Shown piece by piece: positions 12,621 to 18,421 of a DNA stretch of 18,421 bases. Position 1 is the stretch's first letter, and every line of letters begins with the position of its first letter. The notes under the pieces are model-generated. The model saw only the letters and a list, made by a program, of their open reading frames with translations. It searched no databases and was not told the DNA's origin. The stretch covers positions 1 to 18,421 of the forward strand of contig DATDAH010000237.1 of NCBI GenBank assembly GCA_036525535.1. The letters are read 5' to 3'. The position numbers and the translations under genes are program-made. Source of the DNA: DATDAH01 sp036525535 (GTDB lineage Bacteria; Actinomycetota; Acidimicrobiia; Acidimicrobiales; DATDAH01).

Positions 12621-13937
12621 ATGACGATGCGACGGTTCGGGGGGAGGGTGGCGCTGGTCGCCACCGCCGTGGTGCTGGCCGCCGCGTGCACGTCGGGCGA
12701 CGACAGCGCCAGCGACAGCACGGACGCCGGGACGACGCCGGGCAGCAGCGCGCCGGTGGCCACGGGCCCGGCGCCCGGCGTCACCGATGACACCATCAAG
12801 ATCGGGATCACCTACACCGATGCTGCGGCGCTGCAGGCCGTCGGCCTCGACTACGAATTCGGGGACATGGAAGCGGCCTACCAGGCACTGGCCGACGACA
12901 TCAACGAGAACGGCGGGATCCACGGTCGGCAGCTGGAGCTCGTGTTCGCGCCGATCGACCCCACCAGCCCGACGCCTGCCGAGGAAAAGTGCGTCGAGCT
13001 GACCGAGGACGAGGACGTGTTCATCGTCGCCGGGTTCTTCCTCGCCGATGCCGTGATCTGCCCGGTGTCGACGCACGAGACCGCCGTGGAGGGGGGCGAG
13101 ATGACCCCCGAGCGCCTCGAGCAGGCCGCCGCGCCCTGGGTGACGGGGACCCCGGACTCCGACCTTCCGGTCGCGGCCCTGCGGGCGTTCGCCGAGCAGG
13201 GCGAGCTGGACGGAAACGTCGCCGTGTTCGTCAATGCCCGGGATCAGGGGGTGCTGGACAACCAGGTCCTGCCCACGCTCGAGGAGCTGGGGGTGGAGCC
13301 GGTCGAGGTCGGCGTCGTCGATGCACCGGCGGGGGACCAGCCGGCGCTGGCCGCCAACGTCCGGACGATCGCCGAGCGATTCGAGGCGGCCGACGCCGAC
13401 ACCGTGGTGCTCGTCGGCCTCAGCGGCCAGGACTGGCCGGCCAACATGGCCGACGACCCCTCCTACCGTCCCGAGCTGCTCTTCCTCGACGTCCAGGCCG
13501 GTCGGGCCTTCAGCCTGAACGCCGAGACCACCGACAGGTCAGTCCTCGAAGGATCGTTCGCCGCCGGCCTCTACGGCCCCTTCCAGGCCGCCTACGAGCT
13601 GCCGGCGGCGCAGGAGTGCATCGCTCGGCTGGCCGACCGGGGCATCGAGACCCCCGAGCCCGACTCCGTCGGCGGCGGTCCGAACAACCTGCCCTTCGCC
13701 GCTTCGTTCAACGCGTGCGGCGACATGACCCTGCTGCAGGCCTGGCTGGAGGCCGCGGGCGAGGACCTCGACTATGGGACGCTGCAGACCGCCCTCGACG
13801 TCGGCTTCGATGTGACGCTCCCGACCGATCCCACGGAACGTCATTACGGCCCTCCGCCCGATGCCGACGGTGACCCGCCCGCCTACCTCTTCGAATGGGA
13901 CCCCGACGCGGAGGACTTCGCGCTCATCGAGCAGTAG
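12621..13937 (+). CDS. ABC transporter substrate-binding lipoprotein (branched-chain amino acid/LivK-type, Peripla_BP_6-like)
   Basis: A 438-residue exported lipoprotein. The N-terminus has basic residues, a hydrophobic run (VALVATAVVLAAA) and a lipobox ending at Cys23 (VLAAAC), followed by a Ser/Thr/Asp-rich linker to about residue 50. The mature part starts GVTDDTIKIGITYTD, the standard first strand of type I periplasmic-binding proteins. It continues with ADDINENGGIHGRQLELV, again diagnostic of LivK-like ligand-binding proteins. No permease or ATPase gene is in the window, so it is an orphan component here. RBS GAGGGG (12612-12617) precedes the ATG. Being 16 bp behind an SDR under the TetR operator suggests it captures the pathway substrate at the cell surface, either for uptake or sensing. 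Confidence 0.92.
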   Translation: MTMRRFGGRVALVATAVVLAAACTSGDDSASDSTDAGTTPGSSAPVATGPAPGVTDDTIKIGITYTDAAALQAVGLDYEFGDMEAAYQALADDINENGGIHGRQLELVFAPIDPTSPTPAEEKCVELTEDEDVFIVAGFFLADAVICPVSTHETAVEGGEMTPERLEQAAAPWVTGTPDSDLPVAALRAFAEQGELDGNVAVFVNARDQGVLDNQVLPTLEELGVEPVEVGVVDAPAGDQPALAANVRTIAERFEAADADTVVLVGLSGQDWPANMADDPSYRPELLFLDVQAGRAFSLNAETTDRSVLEGSFAAGLYGPFQAAYELPAAQECIARLADRGIETPEPDSVGGGPNNLPFAASFNACGDMTLLQAWLEAAGEDLDYGTLQTALDVGFDVTLPTDPTERHYGPPPDADGDPPAYLFEWDPDAEDFALIEQ

Positions 13938-14015
13938 CCAGGGCTGGTTCCCGCCTCGGTTGCACAAGCTCTTACTCTCATTTGTGGAAATCACATTCAC
14001 ACCATCGAGGGGATC
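13938..14015. other. Intergenic spacer with AT-richer stretch, possible promoter region
   Basis: This 78-bp gap contains the most AT-rich run seen in the window (about 13970-14000). TTGCAC (13960-13965) could be a -35, but I see no convincing -10 at standard spacing. There is no clear hairpin terminator after the lipoprotein gene. GAGGGGATC just before the ATG at 14016 is the RBS of the next gene. A new transcription unit probably starts here. Confidence 0.35.
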
Positions 14016-14792
14016 ATGACCGACGCCACGCGGCCCCGTGCCGGGGTCCAGCTCTACACGCTGCGCGATGCGGGCGACGACCTGCTGACGATGGTGCCGA
14101 AGCTGGGCGCCATGGGCTACGACGGCGTCGAGCTGTACGGCGGGCAGCTCACCGGGTTGGACCCGGCCGAGGTCCTGGACGTCCTCGGCGCCGCGGGGAT
14201 GGAGGTCTCGAGCGCCCATGTCGGCCTCGGTCCCGATGGAACCGTCGACGAGGCCGAACTGGACCGGCTACAGGCGGTCGGCGTCGACACGGTGATCAAC
14301 CCCATGATCCCTGAGCTCCCCGATCCGGGGGCCGTCGCCGCCACGGCCGAGCAGTTCGCGGCCGCGGCCGCCCAACTGCGTCATCGAGGCATGACGTTCG
14401 GCTGCCACAACCACTTCTGGGAGCTGAAGCCGCTCGACGACGGTCGTCCCGCCCTCCTGCACCTCTACGAGCAGCTCGACCCGGCGGTCGTGGCTGAGGT
14501 CGACGTCTACTGGGCGCAGGTCGGTGGCGCCGATGTTGCCGCGCTGGTCGCCGAGCTCGGCGAACGCGTGCGCTTCCTCCACGTCAAGGACGGCCCCGCG
14601 GACGATCCGGGCGCGCCGATGGTGGCGGTGGGCGCCGGGGTGGTCGACATCCCCGCCATCCTGCGAGCCAACCCGGCGGTCGAGTGGCACCTGGTCGAGC
14701 TCGACCGGTGCGCCACCGACATGTACGAGGCGGTGGCCGAGAGCCGGAAGTACCTCGCCACCCTCGGGCTCACCGCCGACCGCTCGTCGTGA
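14016..14792 (+). CDS. Sugar phosphate isomerase/epimerase-like TIM-barrel protein (AP endonuclease 2 family)
   Basis: A 258-residue xylose-isomerase-like TIM barrel. The start GVQLYTLRD (10-18) and GYDGVELYG (34-42) are classic first-barrel strands. Probable metal ligands are around GCHNHFWE (129-136), Asp163 (EVDVYW), His189 (FLHVKDG) and Glu228 (HLVELD). Family members include IolE/IolI-type inositol enzymes, hydroxypyruvate isomerase-like proteins and subunits of C-glycoside lyases. The next two genes are Gfo/Idh/MocA dehydrogenases, a pairing common in pathways where a sugar or cyclitol is oxidised to a keto form and then epimerised or eliminated. The ATG at 14016 has a purine-rich RBS. 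The stop overlaps the following GTG (GTGA). Its exact reaction is unknown. Confidence 0.92.
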   Translation: MTDATRPRAGVQLYTLRDAGDDLLTMVPKLGAMGYDGVELYGGQLTGLDPAEVLDVLGAAGMEVSSAHVGLGPDGTVDEAELDRLQAVGVDTVINPMIPELPDPGAVAATAEQFAAAAAQLRHRGMTFGCHNHFWELKPLDDGRPALLHLYEQLDPAVVAEVDVYWAQVGGADVAALVAELGERVRFLHVKDGPADDPGAPMVAVGAGVVDIPAILRANPAVEWHLVELDRCATDMYEAVAESRKYLATLGLTADRSS

Positions 14793-15886
14793 CCAACGTC
14801 GCCCTCCTGGGCTGCGGGATGATCAGCGGGGCGTACGCGCCCACGATCGCCGAGTTCGACCATCTGGACCTCGTGGCCTGCGCCGACGTCGACCCCGCCC
14901 GGGCCACGGAAGTGGCCGAGCGCCACGGCATCCCCGAGGTCTGCACCATTGACGAACTGCTGGCCCACGCGGAGGTGGAGGTCATCGTGAACCTGACGCC
15001 GGCGTCGGCTCATGAAGCCGTCACCAGGGCCATCCTCGAAGCCGGGAAGGCGGCCTACAGCGAGAAGCCCCTGGGCGTGGACCTCACCGGAGCGCAGGCC
15101 CTGGTTGACCTCGCGGCCCAGCAGGGCCTTCGCCTCGGCTGTGCGCCCGACACGTTCCTCGGCGCCGGCCTCCAGACCGCCGCCGCGGCCATCGCGGCGG
15201 GCGCGATAGGCACCCCGCTCGCCGCGACCGCCTTCGTGATGGGCGCCGGACCGGAGATCTGGCACCCCAACCCCGGGATCTTCTACGAGCGGGGCGCCGG
15301 GCCGCTGTTCGACATGGGGCCGTACTACGTGACCGCCATCGTCCAACTCCTCGGCCCGGCCGTCCGGGTCGCGGCGATGACCCGCGACGACGGCGCGAAG
15401 CGGATGATCCACGCCGGCCCGCGCCAGGGCGAGCAGTTCGACGTCGACGTGCCGACCCACGTGGCGGCCACGATCGAGCTCACGTCAGGCGTCATCGCCA
15501 CCCTCGTGGCCAGCTTCGACGTCGCCGCCACTCGCCACCGGAACATCGAGGTGCACGGCACGGAAGGCACGTTGTCGGTGCCGGACCCGAACACGTTCGA
15601 CGGCCCGGTGACGGTCCGCCGTCTCGGCGACGCCGAGTGGGTGCCGATCGACCTTCGGCCGGCCACGATCACACAGCAGCGGGGCATCGGCGTGGCCGAG
15701 ATGGCGTGGGCCGCCGGCGTCGGGCGACCCCACCGGGCGTCGGGCGACCTCGCCCTCCACGCGGTGGACGTGATGTCCAGTGCCGTCACCGCAGCACACG
15801 AGCGGCAAACCATCGACCTCACCACGACCTGTACGAAGCCTCCGCTGCTGGCCGAGGGGCTCTCGCCGAACACCTTCGACGACTAG
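14789..15886 (+). CDS. Gfo/Idh/MocA family oxidoreductase (first copy)
   Basis: A 365-residue NAD(P)-dependent dehydrogenase. The Rossmann start VALLGCGMISGAYAP (residues 4-18) and the EKPLG motif (92-96) with its catalytic-region Lys are family hallmarks. The second domain contains GAGPLFDMGPYYVTAI, where many members carry a His after the Asp; here Tyr-Tyr follows, as in another common subgroup. These enzymes oxidise hydroxyls of sugars, inositols or related compounds. The GTG at 14789 overlaps the upstream stop (GTGA) and gives the correct N-terminus; the frame is open further upstream, but that part is the shadow of the epimerase gene. The gene ends in TAG, 9 bp before the second copy. 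The two copies are clearly different proteins, not a recent duplication. Confidence 0.95.
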   Translation: MTNVALLGCGMISGAYAPTIAEFDHLDLVACADVDPARATEVAERHGIPEVCTIDELLAHAEVEVIVNLTPASAHEAVTRAILEAGKAAYSEKPLGVDLTGAQALVDLAAQQGLRLGCAPDTFLGAGLQTAAAAIAAGAIGTPLAATAFVMGAGPEIWHPNPGIFYERGAGPLFDMGPYYVTAIVQLLGPAVRVAAMTRDDGAKRMIHAGPRQGEQFDVDVPTHVAATIELTSGVIATLVASFDVAATRHRNIEVHGTEGTLSVPDPNTFDGPVTVRRLGDAEWVPIDLRPATITQQRGIGVAEMAWAAGVGRPHRASGDLALHAVDVMSSAVTAAHERQTIDLTTTCTKPPLLAEGLSPNTFDD

Positions 15887-15895
15887 GACTCCTGC

Positions 15896-17134
15896 ATGCT
15901 CCGCTACGGCATCGTCGGCGCCGGCTTCGTGTCGGCCTTCCACCTCCGGGCGCTGGAGAGCGTCCGCGGCGTCGAGGTGGCCGGGATCACCTCCCGCACG
16001 CCACCCGTCGAGCTGGCCGAGAGCGCCCGGGCCCGCGGCCTCGGCGAGGCCACGGTCTTCGACTCGGTCACCCAGATGCTCCCGCACGTGGACGTGGTGG
16101 CGGTCTTCGCCCCCAACGACGCCCGACTGGCGGTCATGGAGGACGTGGCGGTGGGTGGTGCCCATCTCCGGGGGCTCATCATCGAGAAGCCCCTCGGTCG
16201 CAACCTGGCCGAGGCCCGTCGCGTCGTCGAGTTGGCGAACGGCCTGGGCGTACCCACCGCCTACTTCGAGAACCAGATCCACATGAAGGCGATCACGAAC
16301 GCCCGGGCCCAGCTCGAGGCCACCGCCCGGGCCATGGGTCCGCTGGTCCTGGCCCGCTCGGGCGAGGAGCACGCCGGGCCCCACAACGGGTGGTTCTGGG
16401 ATCCGACCCGCCAAGGCGGTGGCGTGCTGTCCGACATGGGGTGCCACAGCATCGCGGTGGGCTGGTACCTCCTCACCCCGCCGGGGAAAGGGGTCCGGCA
16501 CCTGGTGCCCGAGACGGTCTCAGCCGAGGTCGGCCTGCTCAAGTGGGGCCAGCCCCGGTGGCGGGCCGTGCTGCTCGACGAGCACGGCGTCGACTACACG
16601 AAGACGCCGGCCGAGGACTTCGCCACCGGGATCATCACCTACCGCGACCCTGACACCGACCACCGCTCCAAGGCGCAGTTCACCGTCTCCTGGATGTACG
16701 ACAAGCAGGGCCTGCGCCTGCTGATGGACGCCATCGGCCCGGGCTACGCCCTCGAGGTGAACACGCTGCGATCACCGCTCGAGGTGTTCATCGGCGACGA
16801 CGCGGCGGCCTCGGTGGCCGACGCCGAGACCGCGCTCGAGAAGGCCACGGCCTCGCGGGGCCTCCTGGCCGTCCAGCCCAACGAGCCGGACCTGTACGGC
16901 TACGTCGACGAGCACATCGACGCCCTCGCCGCCTTCGAGCGGGGGGAGTCGGCCCTGCTCGACCTCGACTACGGCCTGGAGATCGTCCGGCTGACCATGG
17001 CCTGCTACCTCTCTGCCGAGGAGGGCCGGGTCGTAGACCTGACCGACCCGGCGACCCTCGAACGGCTCGACGACTTCATCCCCCTGATCCAGCAGGGACA
17101 CGGCGCCGAGGTGCTGTCTATGCCCGCCCGGTGA
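15896..17134 (+). CDS. Gfo/Idh/MocA family oxidoreductase (second copy)
   Basis: A 412-residue dehydrogenase with Rossmann motif YGIVGAGFVSAFH (4-16) and EKPLG at 97-101. The substrate domain has GGGVLSDMGCHSIAVGW, in which the Asp and His are positioned as in catalytically active family members. It is longer than the usual 330-370 residues, mainly through the C-terminal part (after about 250), which includes QFTVSWMYDKQGLRLLMD. The segment ENQIHMKAITNARAQL sits where active-site loops usually lie. The ATG at 15896 has only a weak RBS (AGGAC), so coupling to the previous gene 9 bp upstream is likely. It is probably a sugar, sugar-acid or cyclitol dehydrogenase partnering with the first copy and the TIM-barrel protein; the substrate is unidentified. 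Confidence 0.95.
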   Translation: MLRYGIVGAGFVSAFHLRALESVRGVEVAGITSRTPPVELAESARARGLGEATVFDSVTQMLPHVDVVAVFAPNDARLAVMEDVAVGGAHLRGLIIEKPLGRNLAEARRVVELANGLGVPTAYFENQIHMKAITNARAQLEATARAMGPLVLARSGEEHAGPHNGWFWDPTRQGGGVLSDMGCHSIAVGWYLLTPPGKGVRHLVPETVSAEVGLLKWGQPRWRAVLLDEHGVDYTKTPAEDFATGIITYRDPDTDHRSKAQFTVSWMYDKQGLRLLMDAIGPGYALEVNTLRSPLEVFIGDDAAASVADAETALEKATASRGLLAVQPNEPDLYGYVDEHIDALAAFERGESALLDLDYGLEIVRLTMACYLSAEEGRVVDLTDPATLERLDDFIPLIQQGHGAEVLSMPAR

Positions 17135-17175
17135 GCGCCGGTCCGGGGCGGGCGACGCCCGTAGCCTCGGCGCCG

Positions 17176-17619
17176 ATGCAGCTCGACGACCTCCTGGCCC
17201 GTGAATCGATCCGCGACCTCGTCGCCCGCTACAACGCCTACGGCGACAGCGGCCTCTTCGATCGCCTGATGGAGCTCTTCGCGCCCGACGCCGTGCTCGA
17301 AGTGGGGGGCGCCCCGAACGAGGGGCACGACGAGATCCGGGCCGTGTTCACCGGGGTCGCCGATCACACGTCGGCCGGCGACGGTGTGCCGGCCTACCTG
17401 CGCCACTGCACCTCCACCCACCAGATCGACCTGGTCGACGCGACCACGGCCACCGGACGCTGCTACTTCTTCGTCCTCACCCGGGTGGGCCTCGACCATT
17501 GGGGCCGCTACCTCGACGACTACCGGACGGTCGACGGTGAGTGGCGGTTCGCCCGCCGCCAGGTCCTGGTCGATGACATCAGTCCGCACTCCATTCTCCC
17601 CCCGACAACGAATTCATGA
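17176..17619 (+). CDS. SnoaL-like (NTF2-fold) protein, second copy
   Basis: A 147-residue protein from the ATG at 17176. The opening MQLDDLLARESIRDLVARYN and the following ELFAPDAVLEV region are the standard SnoaL-like/NTF2 start. The GEWRFARRQV strand near the end closes the fold. A GTG at 17131 overlaps the preceding stop (GTGA) and would add 15 residues of Gly/Ala/Pro-type sequence without family resemblance; neither start has a visible RBS, so the choice is uncertain. It is clearly different from the SnoaL-like protein at 7850. Possible roles are dehydratase, isomerase or hydroxylation-assisting protein. Its stop overlaps the next gene's ATG. Confidence 0.88.
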   Translation: MQLDDLLARESIRDLVARYNAYGDSGLFDRLMELFAPDAVLEVGGAPNEGHDEIRAVFTGVADHTSAGDGVPAYLRHCTSTHQIDLVDATTATGRCYFFVLTRVGLDHWGRYLDDYRTVDGEWRFARRQVLVDDISPHSILPPTTNS

Positions 17620-18421
17620 CGACGGCGCGCCCCTTCCGGTTCGCCGTGCAGGCGGTCAAGACCGGGTCGGCGGGGGAGTGGCGCGACCTGGCCCGGCAGG
17701 TCGAGGACCTCGGCTACAGCACGCTGTTCTTGGCCGACCACTACTTGGGCAAGGGCCCGGCCCTGCAGAAGGCGCACCAGTTTCCCCAGCACGTGGCGCC
17801 GATCGCCGCGCTGGCGACCGCCGCCGCCCACACCACGTCGCTGCGGATCGGCTGTCGGGTGTTCTGCATCGACTACCACGTGCCCGCCGTCCTGGCGAAG
17901 GAGGCGGCGACCCTCGACCTGCTCTCCGACGGCCGACTGGAGTTCGGGATCGGGGCCGGGTGGAGCGAGCACGAGTACGAGGCGATCGGGCTCTCATTCG
18001 GTTCGCCCGCCGGCCGCGTGGCCAAGCTCAAGGAGGTCGTGGCCCTCTTCGTGGCGCAGTGCGCCGGCGAGCAGCTCGACCTCGACGGCGAGCACGTGAC
18101 GGCCAAGGGCTACGCCGCCCTCCCGCTGCCGGTGCAGCGGCCCCACCCCCCGATCATGATCGGCGGGTCCCGTAAGGGCGTGCTGTCGTTCGCCGCCCGC
18201 GCCGCGCAGATCGTCAGCATCAGCAACGTGCCGTTCGAGGCGGTGAACGACGCCGGTCTGTCCCCCCAGGCCGAAGCCCGGCGGCGGCTCGAGTACGTGC
18301 GCTCAGCCGCCGGTGACCGCTTCGCCGAACTCGAGATCGAAGCGTCGCCCTTCTTCACCCGGATCACCGACGATCCGTCGGGCGCGGCCACGAGCATCGC
18401 CTCGGCCACGGGCATCCGGGA
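17616..18421 (+). CDS. LLM-class F420-dependent oxidoreductase, C-terminus cut off by window end (partial)
   Basis: 268 codons are readable and the frame is still open at the last base, so the C-terminus is outside the window. The start FRFAVQAV, followed by EWRDLARQVEDLGYSTLFLADHY, is characteristic, from memory, of the TIGR03621 (MSMEG_2516-like) subgroup of luciferase-like F420 enzymes. The strands LRIGCRVFCIDYHVPAVLAKE and GRLEFGIGAGW and the segment PPIMIGGSRKG are further family signatures for cofactor binding. The ATG at 17616 overlaps the SnoaL stop (ATGA). It is not a close copy of the LLM protein at 110. Presumed F420-dependent hydride transfer or reduction; the substrate is unknown. 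Confidence 0.93.
   Translation, partial: MTTARPFRFAVQAVKTGSAGEWRDLARQVEDLGYSTLFLADHYLGKGPALQKAHQFPQHVAPIAALATAAAHTTSLRIGCRVFCIDYHVPAVLAKEAATLDLLSDGRLEFGIGAGWSEHEYEAIGLSFGSPAGRVAKLKEVVALFVAQCAGEQLDLDGEHVTAKGYAALPLPVQRPHPPIMIGGSRKGVLSFAARAAQIVSISNVPFEAVNDAGLSPQAEARRRLEYVRSAAGDRFAELEIEASPFFTRITDDPSGAATSIASATGIR

Noticed and set aside
13500..13530. TTCAGC/CTGAA symmetric sequence inside the lipoprotein gene, compared with the TetR palindrome
   Set aside because: It lies inside coding sequence, lacks the AACA/TGTT core and has different spacing.
13983..13995. TGTG-GAAAT-CACA, resembling a CRP-type site
   Set aside because: The arms are only 4 bp and the spacing does not fit the CRP consensus. 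It is probably chance in an AT-richer patch.
1..18421. Mobile elements, tRNA/rRNA genes, CRISPR arrays, riboswitches, attachment sites
   Set aside because: No transposase or integrase motifs, terminal inverted repeats, direct repeats with spacers or RNA-gene signatures were seen. The gaps are too short for most of them. A computational scan (tRNAscan, Rfam, ISfinder) would settle this.

Overview
The window is GC-rich, densely packed DNA, probably from an actinobacterium. The signs are two F420-type luciferase-like oxidoreductases, strongly G/C-ending codons, many GTG starts, and a large set of SDR, SnoaL, VOC, Rieske and DapB-like catabolic enzymes. Mycobacteria-like lineages or Acidimicrobiia are the likeliest sources, but the sequence alone does not fix the genus. 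I find 20 protein-coding genes, one of them a truncated hydrolase remnant, plus one doubtful 46-codon reading frame. All lie on the + strand except one TetR regulator. There are no RNA genes, CRISPR arrays, IS elements or convincing terminators, and no gene-free stretch above 300 bp; the largest gap is 8408-8530.

Region 1 (1-1817): the last 29 residues of a molybdopterin-binding large subunit (CoxL/xanthine dehydrogenase family), an F420-dependent LLM oxidoreductase and an SDR dehydrogenase.

Region 2 (1822-8407): a promoter with an 18-bp palindromic operator, then a tightly overlapping operon. It holds a CMD-family protein, the FAD and 2Fe-2S subunits of a molybdenum hydroxylase, a VOC protein, a Rieske oxygenase, a 109-aa unknown protein, a DapB-like dehydrogenase, an SDR and a SnoaL-like protein. 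Start/stop overlaps (ATGA, GTGA, GTGCATGA) join most of them.

Region 3 (8408-11105): a 123-bp spacer with a perfect 10-bp inverted repeat, an amidohydrolase whose HxH metal motif is replaced by ExD, a complete HSL-type alpha/beta hydrolase, and the C-terminal third of a second HSL-type hydrolase.

Region 4 (11108-13937): a TetR repressor divergent from an SDR and a lipoprotein ABC substrate-binding protein. The intergenic region carries the same 18-bp palindrome as the one at 1843, identical except for its two central bases. In both places the palindrome covers the -10 of a candidate promoter. I infer that this TetR controls both its own neighbourhood and the oxygenase/hydroxylase operon 10 kb away, forming one small catabolic regulon with an uptake or sensing lipoprotein.

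Region 5 (14016-18421, runs off the end): a TIM-barrel sugar-phosphate isomerase/epimerase-like protein, two Gfo/Idh/MocA oxidoreductases, a SnoaL-like protein and a second LLM oxidoreductase. This resembles a carbohydrate/cyclitol or glycoside oxidation module.

Taken together, the window looks like a degradation island for an unidentified organic substrate, using two hydroxylation chemistries (Mo-hydroxylase and Rieske), several SDR oxidations, hydrolases, and perhaps sugar-moiety processing. The substrate cannot be named from sequence.
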